The position numbers and the translations under genes were made by a program. Below the pieces are notes generated by a model. The model saw only the letters and a program-made list of their open reading frames with translations. It had not been told where the DNA came from and did not search any database. Of a DNA stretch of 64,000 nucleotides, positions 1 to 8,945 are shown piece by piece. Origin of the DNA: Hoeflea algicola (GTDB taxonomy: Bacteria; Pseudomonadota; Alphaproteobacteria; Rhizobiales; Rhizobiaceae). Where the stretch lies: positions 1,302,001 to 1,366,000 of the forward strand of contig NZ_JAOVZR010000001.1 in NCBI RefSeq assembly GCF_026619415.1, read 5' to 3'. The number at the start of each line of letters is the position of its first letter. Positions within the stretch are counted from its first letter, which is position 1.

Positions 1-817
<817 letters not shown>

Positions 818-829
818 TCAGCCTTTACT

Positions 830-843
830 GTGACAGACATCAA
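830..843 (-). promoter_or_regulatory. degenerate FNR/NarR-type box upstream of ldh
   Basis: On the minus strand the sequence reads TTGATGTCTGTCAC, which matches 8 of 10 defined bases of the FNR consensus TTGAT-N4-ATCAA. If it acts as a class II site centred at -41.5, transcription would start near 795 and the -10 hexamer would be TAGAAA at 807-802, four of six matches to TATAAT. The placement is good, but the right half-site is weak. This is an inference from sequence only. Confidence 0.4.
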
Positions 844-861
844 ACCGGCGCGGGACCCCCT

Positions 862-1380
862 TCAGGCAGCGCGGCGTTGCAACTGGTCAAACCAGGTCGC
901 CAGGCTAGCGGCGTCGGCTGCAACCTCCTCGGCATAATCACCGGCAAAGGCCTCGAAAGCCTCAAGATTTAGCCCGTTGACGCCAAGAAGCACCGGGATG
1001 TCGCGCGCCAGCGCTTCGGCGATCAGCGGCCGAAATCCCTTGCCTTCGGCCTCGTGCCTGCCGAACTTGTTGAGGATCAGAAGATCCGGCGAAAGTTCAA
1101 GCCCTGCCTCGACCCGTACCACCGCCTCTTCAAGCGCTGCCGGGTCGAGCCGGCAGCCGCGAGATTCCTCGCCCAGCACCTGACTGATGCGGAACACCGG
1201 TCCGTCGGGCAGCACCCGCACATCCATGTCGCAGAGATGCGAACAAGGCCGTTCAGAGTTGGTTTGCACCACGCCGGCCAGCTTGAGGCCATCGGCCAGC
1301 AGCCGGTCGGCAAATGTGTGCAGCAACTGGTCAGCCAGACCACGATCAGGAGTTCGGACAAAGCCAATCACCATCGTCAT
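862..1380 (-). CDS. DUF2478 protein, last gene of the nar cluster
   Basis: A cytoplasmic protein of about 172 residues with the hallmarks of DUF2478, a P-loop-like family often found beside molybdenum enzyme genes. Recognisable stretches are the N-terminal VIGFVRTPDRG (a degenerate nucleotide-binding loop without the usual Lys-Ser/Thr), VVQTN, the Cys-rich SHLCDMDVRVL, RISQVLGEESRGCRLD and LLILNKFGRHEAEGKG. The ribosome site AAGGAG lies just ahead of ATG 1380, and a second ATG at 1374 has better spacing (8 bases). An upstream extension to 1428 has no such site. It follows the isomerase gene after 79 bases on the same strand. The function is not established. Its position suggests a role in Mo-cofactor supply or nitrate reductase maturation, which is inference. 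Confidence 0.75.
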   Translation of the reverse strand: MTMVIGFVRTPDRGLADQLLHTFADRLLADGLKLAGVVQTNSERPCSHLCDMDVRVLPDGPVFRISQVLGEESRGCRLDPAALEEAVVRVEAGLELSPDLLILNKFGRHEAEGKGFRPLIAEALARDIPVLLGVNGLNLEAFEAFAGDYAEEVAADAASLATWFDQLQRRAA

Positions 1381-1459
1381 ATCTCCTTGCGCGCCCGGAC
1401 GGGCGGCGGCGCGGGGTTCACCCCGCACCCGTTATACCTACCGATACCCAGCGCGACGT

Positions 1460-2254
1460 TTACGCCGCCCTGAGATTTATCCCGGTCACCTCGGCCCGCG
1501 CGGCAAGGCTTTCGACAAGAGCGCGGCTGGCCCGCACCCAGGCCGCTTTCTCGGCCGCAGTCCTCAGCGCCGGTTCCACCGCCTCAAACGGCAGCACCTT
1601 ACCCTCGGCCTTAGCATCAAGCCGGATGATGTGGAAGCCGTAGCGGCTTTCCACCGGCTCACGCGCGATCTCGCCTTCCGACAGCAGCTTCAGCGCCGCT
1701 TCGAACTCGGCCACGGTATCGCCGGCTGCGATCTGGCCGAGGCGGCCACCATTGGCTTTCGACGAACACGCCGAATGGTCGCGCGCCAGACCGTCGAAGC
1801 TTTTCGGATTGGCAAGGATATCGGCCAGAACCGCGGTTGCCTTGTCCTTTGCAATCTTGCGCGCCACCACATCTTCGGGCCGTGCCGAAAACAGGATGTG
1901 CGCCGCTTCATAGAGCGAGGGGGCGCGGTGCCGTTCCGGGTTGGCTTCGTAGACGGCGCGCAGTGCCGCTTCGGTTGGCACCTCGGGCACCACCGCGACC
2001 TCCAGCAACTGCCGCACCAGCGCTTCGTCATCGGTTTCCCATTGCCCCGGTGCCAGTTCCAGCGGCTCGGCGACGATTTCGCGACGGCGGGCTTCCTGCA
2101 GGATCATGGTCTTGACCGCCAGCGCCCGCGCCGCCGCCATCCAGGCCCTGCCCGGCTTGCCCTTAGGCGCCGGATGGTTCTGCGCCTCGGTGGCGATCAG
2201 CTCCGGAGAGATGGGCTCGCCATTGACGCTGATATCGGTAAATGTCTGTTTCAT
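1460..2254 (-). CDS. parvulin-type peptidyl-prolyl isomerase of the nar operon
   Basis: A 264-residue PpiC/SurA-like isomerase. The start ATG at 2254 overlaps the narI stop in an ATGA, so the two are translationally coupled; a longer frame reading back into narI is not needed. The C-terminal half (about residues 125-235) is the rotamase domain, with YEAAHILFSARPED, NGGRLGQIAAGDTVAEFE and VESRYGFHIIRLD typical of parvulins. No signal peptide is visible, which fits a cytoplasmic folding helper. Similar isomerases (often annotated NifM-like or PpiC) occur in nar operons of other proteobacteria, where they are thought to help nitrate reductase folding. The role here is inferred from context. Confidence 0.88.
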   Translation of the reverse strand: MKQTFTDISVNGEPISPELIATEAQNHPAPKGKPGRAWMAAARALAVKTMILQEARRREIVAEPLELAPGQWETDDEALVRQLLEVAVVPEVPTEAALRAVYEANPERHRAPSLYEAAHILFSARPEDVVARKIAKDKATAVLADILANPKSFDGLARDHSACSSKANGGRLGQIAAGDTVAEFEAALKLLSEGEIAREPVESRYGFHIIRLDAKAEGKVLPFEAVEPALRTAAEKAAWVRASRALVESLAARAEVTGINLRAA

Positions 2255-2952
2255 GCCTTGGGTCCCATCTGTGTCTTGTACTTGCGGGTGCGGACAATCT
2301 GGTAGCCGGGCCTGAGCACGTAGCGCACCGGCACCGAGAACATGTGCACCAGCCGGGTGAACGGAAACAGGATGAAGATTGTCAGCCCGAGAAGGATATG
2401 CAGCTTGTAGATCCAGCTGACCTCGGCCACCAGTTCCCAGGCGCCGGCACGGAAGGTGAAGATGCCCTGCGCCCACATCATGAACTTGACCATCTCGCTG
2501 CCATCAAGATGCTGGATCGACGCCAGAATGGTGCCCATGCCGAGCACCAGCTGAGCCACCAGCAGCACCAGAATGCCGGTGTCGGCGAAGGATGAATTGG
2601 CCCGGATGCGCGGATCGAACAGCCGCCGGTGCAACAGCATTGCGCCGCCCACCAGCGCCATAACGCCGGCAACGCCGCCGACGACGATTGCCAGCACCTG
2701 CTTGAAGCCATAGCTCATGCCGAGAAGATGGAAGATTTCCACCGGGGTCAGCATGCCGACCAGATGGCCGAAGAACACGATCAGCACGCCGACATGAAAC
2801 AGCACCGAGCCCCATACCAGTTGCTTGCGCCGCAACAGCTGGCTCGACGATGACTTCCAGGTAAACGGATCACGCTCGTAGCGCGCAATCGAGCCGATGA
2901 TCAGCACGGTGAGCGCCAGATAGGGAAGAACTCCGAAAAGAAAGTAGTTCAT
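2251..2952 (-). CDS. narI: respiratory nitrate reductase gamma subunit (cytochrome b)
   Basis: Membrane diheme cytochrome b that takes electrons from quinol and passes them to NarH. At 233 residues it has the usual length for NarI. Five hydrophobic segments are visible. Heme ligands match the E. coli pattern: His53 and His63 in LFHVGVLIVFFGHLVG, and His185 and His203 in HILLGLTIFILFPFTRLVH. The gene starts 18 bases after narJ and its stop overlaps the isomerase start. It is the membrane anchor of the NarGHI complex, so nitrate is reduced on the cytoplasmic side. Confidence 0.97.
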   Translation of the reverse strand: MNYFLFGVLPYLALTVLIIGSIARYERDPFTWKSSSSQLLRRKQLVWGSVLFHVGVLIVFFGHLVGMLTPVEIFHLLGMSYGFKQVLAIVVGGVAGVMALVGGAMLLHRRLFDPRIRANSSFADTGILVLLVAQLVLGMGTILASIQHLDGSEMVKFMMWAQGIFTFRAGAWELVAEVSWIYKLHILLGLTIFILFPFTRLVHMFSVPVRYVLRPGYQIVRTRKYKTQMGPKA

Positions 2953-2970
2953 GATGTTCGTCCTTTCGCC

Positions 2971-3663
2971 TCAAGCGTTGGCGGGCCGCGCGGGCACGTC
3001 CATACGGGCAAGAATGTCACGGGTGATCGGGCAGCCGGCGTTGGGATCGGGGCCGAAGGTGACCATCGCCTCCTCATAGACCGCGTCGAGCGCTTCCAGA
3101 TCCTCCGGATCATCGTCCTGCTCGGACAACAGCGCCTGCGCTACTTCGGTCTCGGTGGAGGCCTGCGCCACCTGCGACAGACCGGTCAGAACCGCAGCAT
3201 AAGGCGTTTCCCGCCGCGTCAGCCGTTCGGCCAGCACCGCAATGATGTGGCCGGCGTCGGCGAGGATTTCGCGCGCCGCCGGCAGCGGCAGGGTCGAAGC
3301 GAATTCGAGCAGCACCGGCAGGTGGTCCGGCAACTCGGTACCGACCAGATCGAAGCCTTCGGCCCGGTAGGTCTCGAGCAGGTCGACCATGGCGCCGCCG
3401 CGATCGCGACCCTCTCCATGGATGTGCTCGAACAGGTTGAGCGACAGCGTCCGCGACCGGTCAAACAGCAACACATAGCGCTCCTGCAGATCGTAGATGT
3501 CGCGACTCTCGAACTCGGCCAGCAGCGGTTCGATTGCCGCCACCGCGTCGGCTGTCAGGATCGGTTCGGATGCGAACACCTCGCGAATGGCAGGGATTGC
3601 TTCCTGCAATTCGGTCGATGGATAGGTCAGCAGCGCTGACAGGGCTTTGAATGTGCGGGTCAT
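2971..3663 (-). CDS. narJ: nitrate reductase assembly chaperone (delta subunit)
   Basis: System-specific chaperone of the TorD/DmsD/NarJ superfamily. It binds the NarG N-terminus and oversees Mo-cofactor insertion and membrane docking, and is not part of the final enzyme. The protein has 230 residues. Recognisable NarJ features are MTRTFKALSALLTYPS at the N-terminus, LFEHIHGEGRDRGGAMVDL and EFASTLPL. The ATG at 3663 overlaps the narH stop as ATGA. The C-terminal third is acidic, with a run of Asp and Glu near QDDDPEDLEALD, as is common in NarJ. Confidence 0.96.
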   Translation of the reverse strand: MTRTFKALSALLTYPSTELQEAIPAIREVFASEPILTADAVAAIEPLLAEFESRDIYDLQERYVLLFDRSRTLSLNLFEHIHGEGRDRGGAMVDLLETYRAEGFDLVGTELPDHLPVLLEFASTLPLPAAREILADAGHIIAVLAERLTRRETPYAAVLTGLSQVAQASTETEVAQALLSEQDDDPEDLEALDAVYEEAMVTFGPDPNAGCPITRDILARMDVPARPANA

Positions 3664-5183
3664 GCGATGAACTCCGTGGGTGAGCGGAAGGTTTTTCCGC
3701 CGCCGAAAAGCTTGCCGGTCGAAGTGCCGGTGGAGCAGCCATTGCCGTCGGTAAAGCCGCAGCCGCCCTTCAGGTCATAGGCGTCCTCGACCATTTCCCG
3801 ATGCGTGGTGGGAATGACGAAACGGTCTTCGTAGTTGGCAATTGCCATCAACTGGTACATCTCGTCGATCTGCTGTGGCGTCAGTCCGACCCGCTTGGCA
3901 ACGCCGAGATTGACGACGCCATCGACCGTCTTGGAGCGCATGTAGGCGCGCATCGCCATCATCCGCTCAAGTGCTGCAATCACCGGCTCCTCGTCACCCG
4001 CCGTCAGCATGTTGGCGAGGTAGCGCACCGGGATCCGGAGCGAACGCACATCCGGCATGTTGTCGATCGAGCCAATCGCGCCGGCTTCCGCCGCGTTCTG
4101 GATCGGCGACAGCGGCGGCACGTACCAGACCATTGGCAGGGTGCGGTATTCGGGATGCAGCGGGAAGGCGATCTTCCATTCCATCGCCATCTTCCAGATC
4201 GGCGAATTCTGAGCGCCCTTGATCCAGTCTTCAGGCACACCCTCGGCCCGCGCTGCCTTGATCACCTCGGGATCGTTGGGATCAAGGAAGACGCCGAGCT
4301 GGGCGTCATAGAGATCCTTCTCGTTCTCGGTGGCAGCGGCTTCAGCGATCTTGTCTGCGTCATAAAGCATCACGCCGAGATAGCGGATGCGGCCAACGCA
4401 GGTTTCCGAACAGACCGTCGGCAGGCCCGATTCCAGCCGCGGATAGCACAGGGTGCATTTCTCCGATTTGCCGCTTTCCCAGTTGTAGTAGATCTTCTTG
4501 TAGGGACATCCCGAGACGCACATGCGCCAGCCGCGGCATTTTTCCTGGTCGATCAGCACCACGCCGTCATCTTCGCGCTTGTAGATCGCGCCGGATGGGC
4601 ACGAGGCCACGCAAGACGGGTTGAGGCAATGCTCGCACAGCCGCGGCAGGTACATCATGAAGGTGTTTTCATACTCGCCGTAGATTTCCTTCTGGATGCC
4701 CTCGAAATTGTAGTCCTGGCTGCGCTTGGCGAATTCGCCGCCCAGGATTTCTTCCCAGTTCGGGCCCCATTCGATCTTTTCCATCCGCTCGCCGGAGATT
4801 TTCGAGCGCGGACGTGCGGTCGGAAACGCCTCCATTTCTGGCGCCGATTTCAAGTGGTCGTAATCAAAATCGAACGGTTCGTAGAAATCGTCGATTTCGG
4901 GCAGATCCGGGTTGGCGAAGATGTTGGCCAGGATCCGCCATTTGCCGCCCTGCTTGGGATGCAGCTTGCCGCCCTTGGTCCGGGTCCATCCGCCATTCCA
5001 GCGCTTCTGGTTTTCCCAGTCTTTGGGATAGCCGATGCCGGGCTTGGTTTCGACATTGTTGAACCAGGCGTATTCGACGCCTTCGCGGCTGGTCCAGACA
5101 TTCTTGCAGGTGACCGAACAGGTGTGACAGCCGATACACTTGTCGAGATTGAGTACCATGCCGATTTGTGCGCGGACTTTCAT
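3660..5183 (-). CDS. narH: respiratory nitrate reductase beta subunit (Fe-S)
   Basis: Electron-transfer subunit with three [4Fe-4S] clusters and one [3Fe-4S] cluster between NarI hemes and NarG. The four cysteine groups are intact: C16/C19/C22/C26, C183/C186/C191/C195, C216/W219/C222/C226, and C243/C246/C258/C262. Trp219 replaces a cysteine in the third group, which is the known NarH signature that yields the [3Fe-4S] cluster. The length of 507 residues is normal. The start overlaps the narG stop (ATGA). Long frames on the opposite strand here are codon-bias shadows. Confidence 0.98.
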   Translation of the reverse strand: MKVRAQIGMVLNLDKCIGCHTCSVTCKNVWTSREGVEYAWFNNVETKPGIGYPKDWENQKRWNGGWTRTKGGKLHPKQGGKWRILANIFANPDLPEIDDFYEPFDFDYDHLKSAPEMEAFPTARPRSKISGERMEKIEWGPNWEEILGGEFAKRSQDYNFEGIQKEIYGEYENTFMMYLPRLCEHCLNPSCVASCPSGAIYKREDDGVVLIDQEKCRGWRMCVSGCPYKKIYYNWESGKSEKCTLCYPRLESGLPTVCSETCVGRIRYLGVMLYDADKIAEAAATENEKDLYDAQLGVFLDPNDPEVIKAARAEGVPEDWIKGAQNSPIWKMAMEWKIAFPLHPEYRTLPMVWYVPPLSPIQNAAEAGAIGSIDNMPDVRSLRIPVRYLANMLTAGDEEPVIAALERMMAMRAYMRSKTVDGVVNLGVAKRVGLTPQQIDEMYQLMAIANYEDRFVIPTTHREMVEDAYDLKGGCGFTDGNGCSTGTSTGKLFGGGKTFRSPTEFIA

Positions 5184-8100
5184 TCTGCTGCCTCCACCTT
5201 GGCGGCCGGGCGATCCAGCCAGTCGACCTTTGTCATTTTGCGAACGATGACGAATTCATCGCGATTGGAGCCCACGGTTCCGTAGTAGTTGAAGCCGTAG
5301 GAGAGCTGCGCGTAACCGCCGATCATGTGGGTCGGCTTGAGCGTGGTGCGGGTCACCGAATTGTGGATGCCGCCGCGCTTGCCGGTGATCTGTGATCCCG
5401 GCGTGTTCACGATTTTTTCCTGCGCGTGATACATGAACAGCGTGCCTTCCTTGATGCGCTGGCTGACCACCGCACGCGCCGTGAGAACGCCGTTCGAGTT
5501 GTAGACCTCGACCCAGTCATTATCGACCAGGCCCGCCTTGCGGGCGTCCACCTCGGAAATCCACACCACCGGGCCGCCGCGGTTGAGCGTCAGCATCAGC
5601 AGGTTGTCGGAATAGGTCGAGTGAATGCCCCATTTCTGGTGCGGGGTGATGAAGTTGAGCACCACATGCGGCTCGCTGTCACGACCGGAGATGTTGATAT
5701 CCGCTCCGGTCGACTTGGTGTCCACCGGCGGCCGCCAGGTCACGAACGCCTCGCCAAAGGCGCGCATCCATTCGTGGTCCTGATAGATCTGTTGACGACC
5801 GGTCACCGTGCGCCAGGGGATCAGCTCATGGACGTTGGTGTAGCCGGCATTGTAGCAGACCTCCTCGCTTTCGATCCCCGACCAGGTCGGTGACGAGATG
5901 ATCTTGCGCGGTTGGGCGGCAATATCGCGGAAGCGGATCTTCTCGTCTTCCTTGGCCTCGGCCAGGTGCCGATGGCTGATGCCGGTGTGCTTGCCAAGCG
6001 CATCCCAGGCCTTGACCGCCACCTCGCCATTGGTCTCCGGCGCCAGCATCAGGATCACTTCACAGGCGTCGATCGCGGTGTCGATTTTCGCAAGCCCCTT
6101 GGTGACGCCCTCCTCCGTGACTGTGCCGTTGAGCTCCTTGAGGTGATGAACCTCGGTCTTGGTGTCCCAGGTAATCCCCTTGCCGCCATTGCCGACCTTG
6201 TCCATCAGCGGGCCAAGCGCGGTATAGCGCTTGTAGATATTGGGGTAATCCCGCTCGACGGTGACATAAGCCGGCGCCGTCTTGCCCGGAATGAGGTCGC
6301 ATTGACCCTGCTTCCAGTCGAGCACCGAAGGCTGTGCCAGTTCCGATGGCGTGTCGTGGTGCAGCGCGAGCTGTACAACATCGGTTTCAACATCGAGGAT
6401 TTCCGGCGCGATCTCGGAGAACTTCTTGGCGATCGCCTTGAAGATTTCCCAGTCCGTCTTGCTTTCATAGGCCGGGTCCACCGCCGCCTGCAGCGGGTGG
6501 ATGAACGGGTGCATGTCGGACGTGTTCATGTCGTCCTTTTCGTACCAACTGGCCGTCGGCAGCACGATGTCGGAATAGACGCATGTGGTCGACATGCGGA
6601 AGTCGATGGTCACCAGCAGATCGAGTTTGCCTTCCGGCGCCTCATCGTGCCACTTCACCTCGGTCGGCTTCTGCCGGCCCTCAACGCCAAGATCCTTGCC
6701 CTGCACGCCGTGATCGGTGCCAAGCAGATGCTTGAGGAAATACTCGTGCCCCTTGCCCGACGAACCAAGCAGGTTTGAACGCCAGACGAACAGGTTGCGC
6801 GGCCAGTTTTCCGGGGCATCCGGGTCTTCGCAGGACATCTCCAGCCCGCCTGATTTGAGCTGCTCGGCAACATAGGTCGAGACGTCCTTGCCCACTGCCT
6901 TGGCCGCTTTGGCAACTTCCAGCGGGTTGGTTTTCAGCTGTGGCGCCGAGGGCAGCCAGCCCATTCGTTCGGCACGGATATTGTAGTCAATCAGGCTCAG
7001 CGTCTTCCAGTCACCCTCCGGTGCCGTTGGCGAGAGAATTTCGGCCGCGGTCACCGTCTCGTAGCGCCACTGGTCGGTATGCGCGTACCAGGCCGAGGTC
7101 GCGTTCATGTGCCGCGGCGGACGTGCCCAGTCGAGCGCAAACGCCAGCGGTGTCCAACCGGTCTGCGGGCGCAGCTTTTCCTGGCCGACATAATGCGCCC
7201 AGCCACCGCCGGACTGGCCAACACAGCCGCACAGCACCAGCATGTTGATGACCGCACGGTAGGTCATGTCCATGTGGTACCAGTGGTTGGTCCCTGCCCC
7301 GATGATGACCATCGACTTGCCATTGGTCTTCTCGGCATTGTCGGCAAATTCGCGCGCCACCTGGATGATCTTGTCACGGCGAACGCCGGTGATCTTCTCG
7401 GCCCAGGCCGGGGTGAACGGCACATCCTCGTCGTAGGACTTGGCGACATTGGCACCGCCCAGACCGCGGTCGAGGCTGTAATTGGCGCACAACAGGTCAA
7501 ACACGGTTGCGACCATGGCTGTCTTGCCGTTGGCCAGCTTGATCTTCTTGACCGGCACGTTGCGGGTCAGCACATCGGGATGATCACAGACCGCGAAGCC
7601 GTTGGTTGCAGCCCCGCCGAAATAAGGAAATTCGACGCCGACCACGTCGTCATGGTCGCTGTCGAGGATCTGGCTCATGCGCAGCTTGATCGCAGCGTCA
7701 CCGGCCTTTTCCTCAAGGTTCCATTTGCCCTCTTCGCCCCAGCGGAAGCCGATCGAGCCATTGGGAACCACAACATCACCGGTGGTGTCATCAATGCCAA
7801 CGGTCTTCCATTCGGGATTGTTGTTCTGGCCAAGTTTCTTGGCAAAGTCCGACGCGCGCAATTGCCGGCCGGGAATGTAGGAACCGCCACGCTTGTCGAG
7901 CTGAACCAGCATCGGCATGTCGGAATATTTGCGGCAATAATCCTCGAAATACTCGGCCTGCCGGTCAAGGTGGAACTCGCGCAGGATGACGTGACCGAAG
8001 GCCATGCCCATCGCCGCATCGGTGCCCTGCTTGGCGTTGAGCCAGATGTCGGAGAATTTTGCAGCTTCCGAATAGTCTGGGCAGATGACCGCCGACTTGG

Positions 8101-8926
8101 TGCCGCGATAACGCGCTTCGGTGTAAAAATGAGCATCTGGTGTGCGCGTCTGCGGCACGTTCGAGCCCCACAGGATCAGGAACCCGGAATTGTACCAGTC
8201 AGCCGATTCAGGCACGTCTGTCTGCTCGCCCCAGGTCTGCGGTGAGGCCGGCGGCAGATCGCAATACCAGTCGTAAAACGACATGCAGGTGCCACCGAGC
8301 AGGCTCAGATAGCGGGTGCCTGCTGCATAGGAGACCATCGACATCGCCGGGATCGGCGAAAACCCGAACACCCGGTCCGGGCCGTGCTTCTTGACTGTAT
8401 AGGCGTTGGCTGCGGCGGTGATTTCCGTGGCCTCATCCCAAGTGGCGCGCACGAACCCGCCCTTGCCGCGCTTGGTGACATACTCGGCGCGCAATGCCGG
8501 GTCCGACTGGATCGTCGTCCAGGCCTGGATTGGCGACTGGGTCTCGCGAAGCTTGCGCCAGATCTTCATCAGCCGGGCGCGAACCAGCGGGGTCTTCACC
8601 CGGTTGGCCGAGTACAGATACCAGCTGTAGCTGGCGCCGCGGGCGCAGCCGCGCGGTTCGTGGTTGGGCAGCTCCGGCCGGGTACGCGGATAATCGGTCT
8701 GTTGTGTTTCCCACGTGACGATGCCGGATTTGACATAGATCTTCCAGGAACAGGACCCGGTGCAGTTCACCCCGTGGGTGGAGCGGACGATCTTGTCGTG
8801 CCGCCAGCGGTCGCGATAGGTGTCTTCCCAATCGCGGCTTTCGTTGGTGGTCTCACCATGACGGTCGGAAAATGTGTCGACACGCTTGCTGGCGAAGAAG
8901 TTGAGGCGATCAAGAAGATGGCTCAT
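5180..8926 (-). CDS. narG: respiratory nitrate reductase alpha subunit (Mo-bisMGD)
   Basis: Catalytic subunit that reduces nitrate to nitrite at a molybdenum bis-MGD centre facing the cytoplasm. The protein has 1248 residues, the standard NarG length. The FS0 cluster motif is present as His51-x3-Cys55-x3-Cys59-x34-Cys94, with the His ligand typical of NarG rather than Nap. The Mo ligand Asp223 lies in YCDLPPASPQTWGEQTD. No functional twin-arginine signal is visible, in agreement with a cytoplasm-facing subunit. The start ATG at 8926 follows an AAAGGAAC ribosome site, 19 bases after narK, so it is co-transcribed with narK. Confidence 0.98.
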   Translation of the reverse strand: MSHLLDRLNFFASKRVDTFSDRHGETTNESRDWEDTYRDRWRHDKIVRSTHGVNCTGSCSWKIYVKSGIVTWETQQTDYPRTRPELPNHEPRGCARGASYSWYLYSANRVKTPLVRARLMKIWRKLRETQSPIQAWTTIQSDPALRAEYVTKRGKGGFVRATWDEATEITAAANAYTVKKHGPDRVFGFSPIPAMSMVSYAAGTRYLSLLGGTCMSFYDWYCDLPPASPQTWGEQTDVPESADWYNSGFLILWGSNVPQTRTPDAHFYTEARYRGTKSAVICPDYSEAAKFSDIWLNAKQGTDAAMGMAFGHVILREFHLDRQAEYFEDYCRKYSDMPMLVQLDKRGGSYIPGRQLRASDFAKKLGQNNNPEWKTVGIDDTTGDVVVPNGSIGFRWGEEGKWNLEEKAGDAAIKLRMSQILDSDHDDVVGVEFPYFGGAATNGFAVCDHPDVLTRNVPVKKIKLANGKTAMVATVFDLLCANYSLDRGLGGANVAKSYDEDVPFTPAWAEKITGVRRDKIIQVAREFADNAEKTNGKSMVIIGAGTNHWYHMDMTYRAVINMLVLCGCVGQSGGGWAHYVGQEKLRPQTGWTPLAFALDWARPPRHMNATSAWYAHTDQWRYETVTAAEILSPTAPEGDWKTLSLIDYNIRAERMGWLPSAPQLKTNPLEVAKAAKAVGKDVSTYVAEQLKSGGLEMSCEDPDAPENWPRNLFVWRSNLLGSSGKGHEYFLKHLLGTDHGVQGKDLGVEGRQKPTEVKWHDEAPEGKLDLLVTIDFRMSTTCVYSDIVLPTASWYEKDDMNTSDMHPFIHPLQAAVDPAYESKTDWEIFKAIAKKFSEIAPEILDVETDVVQLALHHDTPSELAQPSVLDWKQGQCDLIPGKTAPAYVTVERDYPNIYKRYTALGPLMDKVGNGGKGITWDTKTEVHHLKELNGTVTEEGVTKGLAKIDTAIDACEVILMLAPETNGEVAVKAWDALGKHTGISHRHLAEAKEDEKIRFRDIAAQPRKIISSPTWSGIESEEVCYNAGYTNVHELIPWRTVTGRQQIYQDHEWMRAFGEAFVTWRPPVDTKSTGADINISGRDSEPHVVLNFITPHQKWGIHSTYSDNLLMLTLNRGGPVVWISEVDARKAGLVDNDWVEVYNSNGVLTARAVVSQRIKEGTLFMYHAQEKIVNTPGSQITGKRGGIHNSVTRTTLKPTHMIGGYAQLSYGFNYYGTVGSNRDEFVIVRKMTKVDWLDRPAAKVEAAE

Positions 8927-8945
8927 CTTGCGGGTTCCTTTCAGG

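Noticed and set aside
3801-5285. Plus-strand open frame of 494 codons over narH
   Set aside because: It is antisense to an intact narH and is rich in His, Arg and Asp in the way expected of GC-rich codon shadows; it has no family features.
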